From NCBI RefSeq assembly GCF_011039175.1, contig NZ_JAAKEN010000004.1, forward strand, positions 62,001 to 126,000: a stretch of 64,000 nucleotides of DNA. The letters run 5' to 3'. The stretch is from Slackia sp. ZJ119. Lineage in GTDB: Bacteria > Actinomycetota > Coriobacteriia > Coriobacteriales > Eggerthellaceae. Below, in pieces: positions 1-9,047 of the stretch. The notes under the pieces were generated by a model. That model was not told where the DNA came from. It saw only the letters and a program-made list of their open reading frames with translations, and searched no databases. The translations under genes and the position numbers were made by a program. Position 1 is the first letter of the stretch; each line of letters begins with the position of its first letter.

Positions 1-194
1 AGGGCCAGGAAAAGCGCGGCAACGCCGTCGCCGTCAGCGCGAAAGTTCCGCTGGGCAACATGTTCGGTTACGCGACCGACCTGCGCAGCGGCACCCAGGG
101 CCGTGCCACCTACACCATGCAGTTCGACTCCTATGAGCCGGTGCCCAAGTCGGTGGCCGAGGAAATCATCAGCAAGGCCGGCGGCAACGCCTAG
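1..194 (+). CDS. fusA: Elongation factor G, C-terminal fragment (partial)
   Basis: The window opens inside this gene; the reading frame begins at base 3 and ends at TAG 192-194. The visible 63 residues are the end of EF-G domains IV-V: the [10 protein letters not shown] segment followed by [11 protein letters not shown], then a tail ending SKAGGNA. EF-G is the GTPase that drives ribosomal translocation. rpsJ follows 31 bases later, so this is the usual str/S10 junction, but tuf is missing between them and lies at 47.6 kb instead. The start and the GTPase domain are outside the window. Confidence 0.97.
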   Translation, partial: GQEKRGNAVAVSAKVPLGNMFGYATDLRSGTQGRATYTMQFDSYEPVPKSVAEEIISKAGGNA

Positions 195-225
195 GCGCCC
201 GCTGTGAAGTTGGAGGTATAGAAAA

Positions 226-534
226 GTGGCTAATCAAAAGATTCGCATTCGCCTCAAGGGCTACGACCATGAGATTGTGGACCAGTCCACCAAGCTCATC
301 GTCGACACCGCCCTCAAGACGGGTGCCAAGGTGTCCGGCCCCATTCCGCTGCCGACGGAGCGCAACCTGTATTGCGTCATCAAAGGGCCCCATGTGAACA
401 AAGACTCTCGCGAGCAGTTCGAGATGCGCACGCACAAGCGTCTCATCGACATTCTCGAGCCCACGCCCAACACGGTGGACTCGCTCATGCGCCTCGACCT
501 CCCTGCCGGCGTCGACATCGAGATCAAGCTCTAA
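226..534 (+). CDS. rpsJ: 30S ribosomal protein S10
   Basis: Encodes 102 residues, the normal S10 length, with the family opening [15 protein letters not shown] and the closing VDIEIKL. S10 is a 30S head protein and, as NusE, also joins the transcription antitermination complex. The start is a GTG placed a few bases after a good Shine-Dalgarno sequence (GGAGGT, 212-217); no better start is upstream. It is the first gene of the S10 operon, followed after 13 bases by rplC. No promoter is evident between fusA and rpsJ, so readthrough from the str operon is likely. Confidence 0.98.
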   Translation: MANQKIRIRLKGYDHEIVDQSTKLIVDTALKTGAKVSGPIPLPTERNLYCVIKGPHVNKDSREQFEMRTHKRLIDILEPTPNTVDSLMRLDLPAGVDIEIKL

Positions 535-547
535 GGGGGAATGAGAC

Positions 548-1168
548 ATGATTAACGCCATCTATGGCAAGAAGATCGGCATGACGCAGATCTTCGCCGA
601 AGACGACACCGTCGTTCCCGTGACGGTCATCCAGGCCGAGCCCAACACCGTGTGCCAGGTGAAGACCGAGGCCACCGACGGCTACGAAGCCGTGCAGCTG
701 GGCTTTGGCTACATCAAGCCGCGCAAGGTGAACCAGCCCATGGCCGGCCACTTCGCCAAGCAGGGCGCCGAGCCGAAGCGTTATCTGCGCGAGGTGCGCG
801 TGGAAAACGCCGGCGAGTACAAGGTGGGCGACACCCAGACGGTCGCCGCCTTCGCCGAAACGAAGAAGGTCGACGTCACCGGCACGTCGAAGGGCAAAGG
901 CTTCGCCGGCGTCATGAAGCGCTACGGCTTCCGCGGCGGCCCGGGCGGCCACGGTGCGCACTTCCATCGCGCTCCCGGTTCGGTCGGCCAGTGCGCCACG
1001 CCGTCCCGCGTGTTCAAGGGCCTGCGCCTGCCGGGCCACATGGGCTGCGACACGGTGACGGTGCGCAACCTGGAGGTCGTGCGCGTTGACGAGGACATGA
1101 ACCTCATCCTCGTGAAGGGCGCGGTCCCCGGCAGCAAGAATGGCATCGTTCGCGTGCGCATGGCCTAA
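548..1168 (+). CDS. rplC: 50S ribosomal protein L3
   Basis: Encodes 206 residues, typical of bacterial L3. It starts MINAIYGKKIGMTQIF, and the central loop around residues 115-145 contains GKGFAGVMKRYGFRGG and the HGAHFHR stretch that reaches toward the peptidyl-transferase centre. L3 is an early-assembly 50S protein contacting 23S rRNA. The ATG at 548 follows a purine-rich ribosome-binding site (AAGGGGGA); an ATG at 541 is out of frame. Lies between rpsJ and rplD in standard S10-operon order. Confidence 0.98.
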   Translation: MINAIYGKKIGMTQIFAEDDTVVPVTVIQAEPNTVCQVKTEATDGYEAVQLGFGYIKPRKVNQPMAGHFAKQGAEPKRYLREVRVENAGEYKVGDTQTVAAFAETKKVDVTGTSKGKGFAGVMKRYGFRGGPGGHGAHFHRAPGSVGQCATPSRVFKGLRLPGHMGCDTVTVRNLEVVRVDEDMNLILVKGAVPGSKNGIVRVRMA

Positions 1169-1197
1169 GGCTGCGCGTCTCTAAGGAGTTTTCAACC

Positions 1198-1821
1198 ATG
1201 ACGACTATCGACATTCTCAACGCGAGTGGCGAAAAGGCCGGCACTGCCGAGCTCGCCGCCACCGTGTTCGACATCGAGCCGAACGTGCCCGTCATGCACC
1301 AGGTCGTGCGCTCTCAGCGTGCATCTTGGCGTGCCGGCACGTCCAACACGCTCACCCGCGGCAAGGTGCGCGGCGGCGGCAAGAAGCCGTGGCGCCAGAA
1401 GGGCACCGGCCGTGCCCGCCAAGGCACCATCCGTGCGCCCCAATGGCGCGGCGGCGGCGTGGTCTTCGGGCCGCATCCCCGTTCCTACGCCTTCCCGGTG
1501 AACAAGAAGGAAATCAAGCTGGCCATGCGCAGTGCGCTTGCCGCAAAGCTTGCCGACGGCCAGCTGACCGTGGTGGAGGACTTCAAGTTCGAGAAGCCCC
1601 GCACCAAAGACGCCGTGGCTGTCATGAAGGCGTTGAAGCTGGAAGGCCGCACGACGGTGCTCATCGGCGACGACGCGGTCGAGGCGTTCCTTTCCTTCCG
1701 CAACCTGCCGAAGGTCACGGTCATGCCCTGCACGGCCATGAACACCTACGATCTGCTCGACAACAAGAACCTCGTTCTGACCGAGACCGCTCTCAAGTAC
1801 ATCGAGGAGGTGCTTGCATAA
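1198..1821 (+). CDS. rplD: 50S ribosomal protein L4
   Basis: Encodes 207 residues. The conserved extended loop is at about residues 45-95 ([20 protein letters not shown], then the RAPQWRGGG turn), the part that lines the nascent-peptide exit tunnel. In enterobacteria L4 represses its own operon by binding the S10 leader; the corresponding leader here lies upstream of the window's view, so that regulation cannot be judged. A strong Shine-Dalgarno (AAGGAG, 1182-1187) precedes the ATG. The stop TAA shares its last base with the rplW start, implying translational coupling. Confidence 0.98.
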   Translation: MTTIDILNASGEKAGTAELAATVFDIEPNVPVMHQVVRSQRASWRAGTSNTLTRGKVRGGGKKPWRQKGTGRARQGTIRAPQWRGGGVVFGPHPRSYAFPVNKKEIKLAMRSALAAKLADGQLTVVEDFKFEKPRTKDAVAVMKALKLEGRTTVLIGDDAVEAFLSFRNLPKVTVMPCTAMNTYDLLDNKNLVLTETALKYIEEVLA

Positions 1822-2105
1822 TGCAGAAGGATCCCCGCGAAGTCATCATCCGCCCCATCATCACGGAGCACAGCTACGACATGATGGAGCAGAACAAGTA
1901 CACCTTTGAAGTGGCCAAGACCGCGAACAAGGTGGAGATCCGCCAGGCCATCGAAGCCATCTTCGGCGTGAAGGTCACCAAGGTGAACACGCTGAACGTG
2001 AAGCCGAAGCCCAAGCGCGTGCGCTACCGCAAGGGTTACACCCGCACGTGGAAGAAGGCCATGGTCACCCTCGCCGAGGGTGAAACCATCGAGATCTTCG
2101 GCTAG
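1821..2105 (+). CDS. rplW: 50S ribosomal protein L23
   Basis: Encodes 94 residues and is recognisable from VIIRPIITEHSYDMM and the VKVTKVNTLNVKPKPKR region. L23 sits at the tunnel exit and is the docking site for trigger factor and SRP, which is notable because a trigger-factor gene lies in the segment that follows. Its ATG overlaps the rplD stop by one base. The TAG stop at 2103-2105 is itself the first three bases of a 160-bp repeat, so the gene ends inside a mobile-type element. rplB, which normally follows directly, is displaced to 12485. Length is normal, so the protein appears intact. Confidence 0.97.
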   Translation: MQKDPREVIIRPIITEHSYDMMEQNKYTFEVAKTANKVEIRQAIEAIFGVKVTKVNTLNVKPKPKRVRYRKGYTRTWKKAMVTLAEGETIEIFG

Positions 2106-2262
2106 GGAAACGCTGACTAAGGCCGTCTTGCCCTGCGTTTGCAGGGTGGATGGCTGGGGGCCGAAAACCGAACGAGCGCACTGGCGTGCGTGAATGAGGT
2201 TTGAGGCCTCCAGACGCCGCCCTGCAAACGCAGGGCTGGCGGAATCAACCAGCGTTTCCCTA
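2103..2262 (+). repeat. 160-bp TA-flanked inverted-repeat element, copy 1
   Basis: The element starts TAGGGAAACGCTGACTAA and ends with the imperfect inverse AATCAACCAGCGTTTCCCTA, so it has terminal inverted repeats of about 16-18 bp flanked by TA on each side. A second copy of exactly 160 bp lies at 8440-8599 in opposite orientation; the two align over their full length with scattered substitutions. No reading frame is inside. This is the form of a miniature inverted-repeat transposable element; TA duplication fits IS630- or IS5-group transposases, but the parent is not in the window. Confidence 0.85.
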
Positions 2263-2288
2263 AGCCTCGACGACATCCGTCGAACGCA

Positions 2289-2317
2289 GGGCGTCCCGCA
2301 TTCGGGGCGCCCTTTTT
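2289..2317 (+). terminator. Rho-independent terminator after rplW and repeat copy 1
   Basis: A 9-bp GC stem (2289-2297 with 2304-2312, one T-G pair) with loop GCATTC is followed by five T residues. It lies just past the 160-bp repeat and would end the rpsJ-rplW transcript, separating the first four S10-operon genes from rplB. It appears well formed. Confidence 0.8.
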
Positions 2318-2564
2318 CGTGCGCGAAACGTCGATGGGCGTGCGCGGGGCGAGGCGGCGTCTCGAAGGCGTCGGTGCGAAGCGTGCGTGCCTTTCGGCAT
2401 CGCCGCACGTCGCGCGGGCAGCCTCTGCAATACCTTGACCTGATGGCTCATATTTCGCCCGGCGCAGTTCTCTTGTCCCTCAGGCGAGTTCTTTCCAATT
2501 TGCCGCACATATTGATACGCATTTCGGTATCATAGAGACCAAATCAAAACAAGGGAGGGGCGCC
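2318..2564 (+). promoter_or_regulatory. Promoter region of the ABC exporter, with dyad at 2513-2532
   Basis: This gap holds no gene. TGATAC (2513-2518) and GTATCA (2527-2532) form a 6-bp inverted repeat with an 8-base spacer, immediately upstream of the exporter ATPase; it could be a repressor operator. The area around it is AT-richer than its surroundings. A purine-rich ribosome-binding site (AGGGAGGGG) precedes the ATG at 2565. No confident -35/-10 pair was identified. Confidence 0.35.
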
Positions 2565-3266
2565 ATGGCCTTTGTCGAATTCCGCAACGTCAGCAAAATC
2601 TATACGATGGGCGAGGTCGAAGTCGCCGCCGTCGACGGCATGAGCTTCGACATCGAAGCTGGCGAGCTTGTGGTCATCGTGGGTCCGTCGGGCGCTGGCA
2701 AAACCACGCTGCTCAACCTGCTTGGCGGCATGGACAGCGTCACGTCGGGCGTGGTCACGCTTGACAACCGTCCGGTGAGCGACTTTTCCGAGGTGGAGCT
2801 AACCTATTACCGCCGCTATGACATCGGGTTCGTCTTCCAGTTCTACAACCTGGTGGCCAATTTGACGGCGAAGGAGAACGTCGAGCTGGCCGTGCAGATC
2901 TGCGAAAACCCGCTCGATCCGGTGAAGATGCTCGAACTGGTGGGCTTGGGCAATCGCTTGGACAACTTCCCCGGCCAGCTGTCGGGCGGCGAGCAGCAGC
3001 GCGTCGCCATTGCACGTGCGCTTGCGAAGAACCCGAAGCTTCTGCTGTGCGACGAGCCGACGGGTGCGCTCGACTACCAGACGGGCAAGGCGGTGTTGAA
3101 GCTTTTGCAGGACACGTGCCACAATACCGGCAGGACCGTGGTCATCGTGACCCACAACACCGCGTTCGAAGCCATTGCAAACCGCGTCATCCACGTGCGT
3201 GAGGGCCGCGCGGACAAGGTGACCATCAACCGCCGGCCCGTTTCTGCCGACACGATAGATTGGTAG
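2565..3266 (+). CDS. ABC transporter ATP-binding protein (MacB/LolD type)
   Basis: Encodes 233 residues with every nucleotide-binding motif: Walker [13 protein letters not shown] near residues 45-56, Q-loop in FVFQFYNLV, signature [15 protein letters not shown] near 143, Walker [13 protein letters not shown], and the H-loop VIVTHN. The family drives FtsX/MacB-type permeases that move lipoproteins, peptides or drugs, or that regulate wall hydrolases, rather than importing solutes. The partner permease begins 4 bases after the stop. The pair sits between the two inverted 160-bp repeats in the interrupted S10 operon. The substrate cannot be told from sequence. Confidence 0.92.
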   Translation: MAFVEFRNVSKIYTMGEVEVAAVDGMSFDIEAGELVVIVGPSGAGKTTLLNLLGGMDSVTSGVVTLDNRPVSDFSEVELTYYRRYDIGFVFQFYNLVANLTAKENVELAVQICENPLDPVKMLELVGLGNRLDNFPGQLSGGEQQRVAIARALAKNPKLLLCDEPTGALDYQTGKAVLKLLQDTCHNTGRTVVIVTHNTAFEAIANRVIHVREGRADKVTINRRPVSADTIDW

Positions 3267-3270
3267 ACCC

Positions 3271-6200
3271 GTGAAAAACGCATTCGCAACCGAAATCAGG
3301 CGCTCCATCAGGGGGTCTATCGGGCGCTTTGTGGCCATTGCGGCCATCGTGGCGCTCGGCAGCGGCTTTTACGCCGGCCTTCTGACGACGCCGACCGACA
3401 TGAATCGGGCCGCCGACGCCTACTTCGACGACACCGGGCTCATGGATGTTCGCGTCGTGTCGCCTTTGGGCCTCACGTCCGAAGACGTGACGGCGATCGC
3501 CGGGGTCGAGGGCGTCGAATCGGTCATGCCGGCCTACCAGACCGACGCGATGGTCTACATGGCGGGCGAAGAGTACGCCACCCGCGTCCATTCGCTGCCG
3601 CCGGCCGCCGCCTCGTCGGACACGTCCGACGGCGTCAGCTCCAAGACGAGCCATCCGGCGTATCTCAACCGGCCCATCCTCGTGGAAGGGGAGTGGCCTG
3701 ACGGCACGGGCGAATGCGTGCTGTCTGCCGATTTGGTCATAACCCAGAACGTGTCGATCGGCGACGTCGTGAAGATCGAGAAGGACTCCGACGAAGAAGC
3801 GACGGAGACGGAAGAGGGCGCCGCCGAGCAGGCGGGCGGCGAGGACCTGCAGCAGGCCGAAGCGGCCGCCGACGTCGATCCGGGCGCACTCGGAGAGCCG
3901 CTTGCCGACGACGCGGCAGGCACCGGCGTCGAAGCTGCCGCCAACGATGCGGCAGGTGCGGACGTCGCAGCCGCCGAGGCTGCCGAAACGGATGCCGAAG
4001 CGGCCGCCGCCGAGGCCGACAGCAGCATGGGCGCACTCGACGCCGAGGTGACCACCCCGACGTTTTCCTATGACGACGAGGCCGACGACATGCTAGCTTC
4101 CGACACTTACACGGTGGTGGGCTTCGTCAGCGCTCCGTATTATTCCGTGTCGTCGCCCATGGGCACCACGGCGCTGGGCTCGGGCAGCATCCAGCAGTTC
4201 ATGTACGTGCCCGAGGCCGACTTCACCGGCGAAGACCTGCCGTATTCCGAAGTGTTCGTGACCGTGTCGGGCGCTCGCGAGCTCGACGCGTCGTCGGGGG
4301 CCTACGAGCGCCGCGTCGGCGAGGTGGTCCAAGGCATCGAGGCCATCGCGCCGGAGCTGGCCCATGCGCGGGTCGAGTCGCTGCGCGGCGAGGCGCAGGC
4401 CGAGCTTGACGACGCCCGTGCCGAGTACGACCGCCAAAAGGCCCTTGCCGATTCGAAGATGCAAGAAGTCGCCACCGAGCTTGAAGACGCCGACACCCAG
4501 ATCGCCGAAAACGAGCAAAGCCTCAAAGACGCCCAGGAAAAATACGACACGGGCACCAAGGAGCTCGAGAAGAAGAAAAAGGAGTCCGAAGAGCGCCTGA
4601 AGGAAGCCGAAGAGGCCCTTGCGAAGAACGAAAAAGAGCTCGAAGCCGCCAAGAAGCAGATCGATGAAGCGAGCGCCCAGCTCGACGAGGGGTGGAAGGT
4701 CTACAACGACGGAGCCTCCGCCTTGAACGACGCATGGCAGGAATGGAAGAGCCAGGCCGATCCCTTCTACGAAAACCTGAAGAGCGCCCAAGACGCTGTG
4801 GGCGAGCTGGAAACGCAGCTGGAAACCGCCGAGAAGAACATCCAGCTCTACGACGACGCGCTGGCGCAAAACCCCAGCAATGCGGCCGAGCTTGAGGCCG
4901 AGCGCGCAGAGTACGTCAAGGTGAGGGACGACTGCGAAGCAGCGCTTCCCGCCGCCAGAAAGACGCTTTCGGACCTGCAGGCCCAGCAGGGCTCCATCGA
5001 TTCGGCAAAAGCCGACCTGGACAAGCAGCAGTCCGACATGGAGGCCGCGAAGGCCAAGATGGACGAAGAGCAGAAGAAGTTCGAGAAGGCCAACGCGGAG
5101 TACAACGCCAACGTCGAGCAGCTGGCCGTGGGCAAGCGCGACCTGGCCGCCCAGAAGGTCAAGGCCGAAACGGAGCTGGAAGAGGCTCAAAAAGCGCTTG
5201 ACGAGGCGAAAAAGCAGATCGAAGACGGCAAGAAGGAGCTGGAGAGCGCCAAGGACGAGGTGCGCACCGGCAAGACCGACTTCGAGGAGTCCAAGGTCAA
5301 CGTGAACAAGCAGCTCGTCGACGCCGAGCGCGAATTGGCAAGCGCCCAGCAGCGCATCGACGATCTGGAGGAATCGGACTGGTACGTGCTCGACCGCGAC
5401 GAGAACTACGGATCGGCCTCCTACCAGGCCGACGCCGACCGCATCGCGTCCATTGCCGCGGTGTTCCCGCTCATTTTCTTCCTGGTGGCCGCGCTTGTGG
5501 CGCTCACGACCATGACGCGCATGGTCGACGAGGAGCGGCAGTTCATCGGCACGCTCAAGGCCATCGGCTACGACCGCCGCAAGATCGCGACGAAGTACCT
5601 CGTCTACGCCGCGCTTGCGTCGGGCTTGGGCGCCGTCGTGGGCATCCTGCTGCTCTCCGAGGCGCTGCCCCTTGTCATCATGAAGTCCTACGCCGTCATG
5701 TACTTCATCCCGGTGCCGTTCCCGATGCCTTTGGACGTGCCTGTCGCGCTTCTGGCGGCGGGTTTGGGCGTCGGCATCACGCTCGCCGCCACGGCGGCTG
5801 CTGCCTGGAAGGTGCTGCGCGAACGTCCCGCCCTGCTCATGCTGCCTCCGGCGCCGAAGGCCGGCAAGCGCATCCTGCTTGAGCGCACGCCGCTGTGGAA
5901 GCACCTTTCGTTCACGTGGAAGGTCACGCTGCGCAACCTCTTCCGCTACAAGCGCCGCTTCGTCATGACCGTCGTCGGCATCGCCGGCTGCACGGCGCTG
6001 CTGCTCACGGGGCTGGGCCTGTCCGATTCCATCGGCGACATTTTGGACAAGCAGTACGGCGAGATCACGAAGTACAACGCCACCATCACGCTTGACGAGG
6101 ACATCATCGACACCGACCGCAAATCGGTGGATGCGGTTTTGCATGACAGCGAAATGGCCACCGCCGCCACCGACGTGCTGATCGACCAAATGCTCGCAAG

Positions 6201-7068
6201 CGGCCCGCAGGCTTCCGAGAAGTCGTTTGAGCTCGTCGTGCCGAGCGATCCGACGACGTTCGGCGAGTTCTTCACGATGCGGACGCGCATCGGTCACCAG
6301 GAAGTCGAGCTGCCGGAGAACGGGTTCGTCCTCACGGAGAAGATCGCCAAGGTCTTGGGCGTGGGCGTGGGCGACTTCGTCACGCTCATCGAGCAGGACG
6401 ACGTGGGCAACGCGACCACCACAAGCTATTCGGTGCAGGTCACCGGCGTGGTTGAGAACTATCTGTACAACTATGGGTTCATGGGGCCCAACCTGTACAA
6501 GAGCACCGTCGGCGAGGCGCCTCAGTTCGACGCCATCTTTGCGAAGGCCACGGACAACTACGACAACCGCAGTCTGCTGACCGAGCGGCTGCGCGACATC
6601 CCCGGCGTGAAGACGGTGCTCTACAACGACGAGACCATCGACACGTACCGCACCATGCTGCAAACGGTGAACAAGGTCGTGATCGTGCTGGTGCTGGCCG
6701 CGGCGTTGCTTGCGTTCGTCGTGCTGTACAACTTGAGCAACATCAACATCACCGAGCGCATCCGTGAGATAGCCACGCTCAAGGTGCTCGGCTTCACGCC
6801 TGGAGAGACGTGCGGCTACATCTACCGCGAGATCGTGCTGCTTGCCATCATAGGGGCGCTGTTCGGCCTGCTGCTCGGCGTCGGCATGGAAAGCTTCGTG
6901 GTCGTGACGGCCGAGGTGGACCAGACCATGTTCGGCCGCGAGATCCACCTGCTGAGCTTCGTCGCCTCGTTCCTGCTCACGCTCGTGTTCACCGGCATCG
7001 TGCTTTTGGCCATGCGGCGCAAGATTTCGCGTGTCGACATGGTGGAAAGCCTGAAAAGCAACGAGTAG
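3271..7068 (+). CDS. FtsX-type ABC permease with giant coiled coil
   Basis: Encodes 1265 residues. An N-terminal membrane segment is at about 14-37, then an extracytoplasmic part, an Ala/Glu/Asp-rich acidic stretch at about 173-260, and a very long heptad-rich coiled coil at roughly 361-707. An FtsX membrane block begins near 726, followed by a second extracytoplasmic domain and a second FtsX block near the C terminus (LKVLGFTPGE motif). Start is GTG 4 bases after the ATPase stop, with no clear Shine-Dalgarno, so coupling is likely. FtsX-family permeases with coiled coils occur in Gram-positive bacteria; they act as mechanotransmitters or exporters rather than channels. The role here is unknown. 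Confidence 0.88.
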   Translation: MKNAFATEIRRSIRGSIGRFVAIAAIVALGSGFYAGLLTTPTDMNRAADAYFDDTGLMDVRVVSPLGLTSEDVTAIAGVEGVESVMPAYQTDAMVYMAGEEYATRVHSLPPAAASSDTSDGVSSKTSHPAYLNRPILVEGEWPDGTGECVLSADLVITQNVSIGDVVKIEKDSDEEATETEEGAAEQAGGEDLQQAEAAADVDPGALGEPLADDAAGTGVEAAANDAAGADVAAAEAAETDAEAAAAEADSSMGALDAEVTTPTFSYDDEADDMLASDTYTVVGFVSAPYYSVSSPMGTTALGSGSIQQFMYVPEADFTGEDLPYSEVFVTVSGARELDASSGAYERRVGEVVQGIEAIAPELAHARVESLRGEAQAELDDARAEYDRQKALADSKMQEVATELEDADTQIAENEQSLKDAQEKYDTGTKELEKKKKESEERLKEAEEALAKNEKELEAAKKQIDEASAQLDEGWKVYNDGASALNDAWQEWKSQADPFYENLKSAQDAVGELETQLETAEKNIQLYDDALAQNPSNAAELEAERAEYVKVRDDCEAALPAARKTLSDLQAQQGSIDSAKADLDKQQSDMEAAKAKMDEEQKKFEKANAEYNANVEQLAVGKRDLAAQKVKAETELEEAQKALDEAKKQIEDGKKELESAKDEVRTGKTDFEESKVNVNKQLVDAERELASAQQRIDDLEESDWYVLDRDENYGSASYQADADRIASIAAVFPLIFFLVAALVALTTMTRMVDEERQFIGTLKAIGYDRRKIATKYLVYAALASGLGAVVGILLLSEALPLVIMKSYAVMYFIPVPFPMPLDVPVALLAAGLGVGITLAATAAAAWKVLRERPALLMLPPAPKAGKRILLERTPLWKHLSFTWKVTLRNLFRYKRRFVMTVVGIAGCTALLLTGLGLSDSIGDILDKQYGEITKYNATITLDEDIIDTDRKSVDAVLHDSEMATAATDVLIDQMLASGPQASEKSFELVVPSDPTTFGEFFTMRTRIGHQEVELPENGFVLTEKIAKVLGVGVGDFVTLIEQDDVGNATTTSYSVQVTGVVENYLYNYGFMGPNLYKSTVGEAPQFDAIFAKATDNYDNRSLLTERLRDIPGVKTVLYNDETIDTYRTMLQTVNKVVIVLVLAAALLAFVVLYNLSNINITERIREIATLKVLGFTPGETCGYIYREIVLLAIIGALFGLLLGVGMESFVVVTAEVDQTMFGREIHLLSFVASFLLTLVFTGIVLLAMRRKISRVDMVESLKSNE

Positions 7069-7137
7069 GCGGCGGGCTGTACGCTACAATGCAGCGATTC
7101 GAACATCTATCCGTATACGAAACGAGGAACCGACTCC

Positions 7138-8442
7138 ATGAAGGTAACCGAAAAGAAGGCCGGTGAAGGCCGTGTCAGGCTGGACGCCGTGGCGTCTCCC
7201 GCCGAAGTCAATCATGCGTTCAAAGTTGCCGAACAGTCGTTTGCGCAGCAGGCGGGGCTGCGGCCCGTGTCCGGCAAGACCGTCGCCCAGGCCGCCGAAG
7301 AGCAGCTGGGCATCAAGGACCTCGATTCCATCATCCGCAAAGACGCGCTCGAGTTCTTGGCGCCGTTCGCCATCGACAAGCGCAACCTCGTGCCGGCCTA
7401 TCCGTCCGCTCCCAGCTCCACCGAGGTGCTGCAGCGCAACAAGCCGTTCGAATTTACCCAGGTGGTCACGTTGAAGCCCGACTACGAGCTCGACTCGTAC
7501 GACCCCGTCTCCCTTGTCGTGCCGTCGCTTGACATCGACCCGTCCGAGGTCGAGGCGCAGATCGCCCGCATCCTCGACAACTACGCCGACTACGAGCCGG
7601 CGGATCCGCGACCGGTCCAGCAGGGCGATGCGATGGACGTGGCGCTTTCGGTCTCCCAGGGGGGCAAGCCGCTCGACGCCCTGAACACCGACAACCGCCT
7701 CTACATCATGGGCATGGGCTTCATGCCGCCGAGCTTCGACGAGAACGTGCTCGGCATGAACGTGGGCGAGACGAAGACGTTTTCCTTCGTGCTTCCCGGC
7801 GCGGAAAGCGAAGACGAATTCGAATGCACCGTCACCATCAACGAGATGAAGCGCAAGAAGGTGCCCGAGCTGACCGACGAATGGGTTGCCTCGCATTTTC
7901 CCATGTATCCGAGCGCCGAAGCCATGCGCGAGTTCGTCGAGACGGGCATGGCCGACGAGCTTCGCCGCCAGCGCGACGAGTTGATGACGACCATGGCGGC
8001 CGCTGAGATCGCCAAGCGCTTCCACGGCAAGATCGACGACGCGGTGTACGAGGCCATGCGCAAGACGCTGCTCGAGAACATGCAGCTCAATGTGACGGCG
8101 CAAGGCGTTTCGATGAACGACTTCATCCAGAGCCAGGGCGGCGAGCAGCAGTTCGGCATGATGCTCATGCTGCAGACGCGCCAGATGCTCGTGCAGGGCT
8201 ACGCCCTTGACGCGGTGTTCCGTCACGAGAAGATGGAGCTGACCGACGAGGACGTGATGGCCGCCGCCGCGTCCATCAACCCGCAAAACCCCGCCGCCGG
8301 CAAGCGGTCGATGGAAGAGATGGGCCGCGGGTTCGCGCTGCGCGAAATGGCCGCACGCACCAAGGCCAACAAGTGGCTGGTGGAAAACGCCATCGTTTCG
8401 GAGGTCGACCCGGAAAGCCAAGGCGACGAGCCGACGGCTTAG
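7138..8442 (+). CDS. tig: Trigger factor, divergent
   Basis: Encodes 434 residues with trigger-factor architecture: N-terminal ribosome-binding domain (1-115), FKBP-like insertion (about 150-245, with GMGFMPPSFDENVLGMNVGE matching the family's GSGSFIPGFEEQLIGMKVGE pattern), and a helical C-terminal chaperone domain. The ribosome-docking loop, normally GFRxGKxP, reads LRPVSGKTV, so the key Phe-Arg is lost. Trigger factor binds L23 at the tunnel exit and folds nascent chains. It lies 69 bases after the permease and before repeat copy 2, whose first bases are its TAG stop. Whether a canonical tig with clpP exists elsewhere is not visible. Confidence 0.82.
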   Translation: MKVTEKKAGEGRVRLDAVASPAEVNHAFKVAEQSFAQQAGLRPVSGKTVAQAAEEQLGIKDLDSIIRKDALEFLAPFAIDKRNLVPAYPSAPSSTEVLQRNKPFEFTQVVTLKPDYELDSYDPVSLVVPSLDIDPSEVEAQIARILDNYADYEPADPRPVQQGDAMDVALSVSQGGKPLDALNTDNRLYIMGMGFMPPSFDENVLGMNVGETKTFSFVLPGAESEDEFECTVTINEMKRKKVPELTDEWVASHFPMYPSAEAMREFVETGMADELRRQRDELMTTMAAAEIAKRFHGKIDDAVYEAMRKTLLENMQLNVTAQGVSMNDFIQSQGGEQQFGMMLMLQTRQMLVQGYALDAVFRHEKMELTDEDVMAAAASINPQNPAAGKRSMEEMGRGFALREMAARTKANKWLVENAIVSEVDPESQGDEPTA

Positions 8443-8599
8443 GGAAACGCTGATTAATTCCGCCAGCCCTGCACTGGCGAGCCGGCACCTGGCGGCTTCA
8501 GATCTCGTTCACGCACGTCAGTGCGCTCGCTCGATCTTCAGCCCCCAGGCATCCGCCTCGCCAGCGCAGGACAAGACGGCTTTAATCAACGTTTCCCTA
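8440..8599 (-). repeat. 160-bp TA-flanked inverted-repeat element, copy 2
   Basis: Reverse-oriented partner of the element at 2103-2262, exactly the same length. Its left end TAGGGAAACGCTGATTAA supplies the stop codon of the trigger-factor gene and its right end reads TTAATCAACGTTTCCCTA. Read in reverse complement, it aligns along its whole length with copy 1. The two copies bracket the exporter and trigger-factor genes as a 6.5 kb inverted-repeat-bounded block. Confidence 0.85.
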
Positions 8600-8632
8600 G
8601 GGAAACACTGAGGAAAATCGTCAGCGTTTTTT
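8598..8632 (+). repeat. Collapsed repeat relic (two repeat ends 9 bp apart)
   Basis: Directly abutting repeat copy 2, sharing its terminal TA, is TAGGGAAACACTGA, then 9 bases, then TCAGCGTTTTTT. These are a left and a right end of the same element with nearly all of the interior missing. It looks like a deletion derivative inserted at the end of copy 2. Confidence 0.5.
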
Positions 8633-9047
8633 GAAAGCCGAGGCAGGCTGTTTTCCAGATCGAGCAGAGACGGGGGTCGGGTTTGTTCCTGGCCCCTTTT
8701 CATGCGTGTGGGCCAGGCGTTCGGGGCGGGCGTGCGAACGTGGCGGCATGCGGTCAAGGTTTGCGCGAGAAAAAGGGGAGCGGCCGGTCGAATCCGTGCA
8801 AGATCCGCGTGGGATTTCGGCAAGAACCGGGCAAGAAACCGCGTCGTTTCCGATGAGGTTTCTGCAAGGTCTGGGTCAAAGGCGTGCAAGGTCTCCGCGC
8901 TATGATGGGCCCACCGCGACGGAGGACGCCGCACACCGCCGCTGCAAGCGTCCGGTTTGCCTCTCGTTCGTTCCCTTCGGTCGGGCTTGCCGCCGCCGGC
9001 GTGCGGGCCTTCGTCCGGACCCGAGCCGTTCGATGGAAGGACCTGTC
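8633..9047 (+). other. Non-coding gap upstream of the nuclease-family gene
   Basis: About 415 bases without a convincing gene. Between 8745 and 8900 the phrase GCAAGGTC or close variants (GTCAAGGTTTGCG, TGCAAGATCCGCG, TGCAAGGTCTGGG, TGCAAGGTCTCCG) recurs four times, possibly a degenerate direct repeat. TATGAT at 8901-8906 resembles a -10 box but lacks a matching -35. The frame of the following gene stays open through part of this stretch, but its composition is not protein-like. Confidence 0.4.

Noticed and set aside
4093-6948. A 951-codon open frame on the minus strand opposite the FtsX-type permease
   Set aside because: It is His/Arg/Gly/Leu-rich, has no domain and exactly mirrors the real gene; GC-rich third positions keep the antisense frame open.
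8631-9047. N-terminal extension of the nuclease-family gene
   Set aside because: The frame is open but Arg/Cys-rich and non-conserved in style; ATG 9048 has a proper ribosome-binding site.
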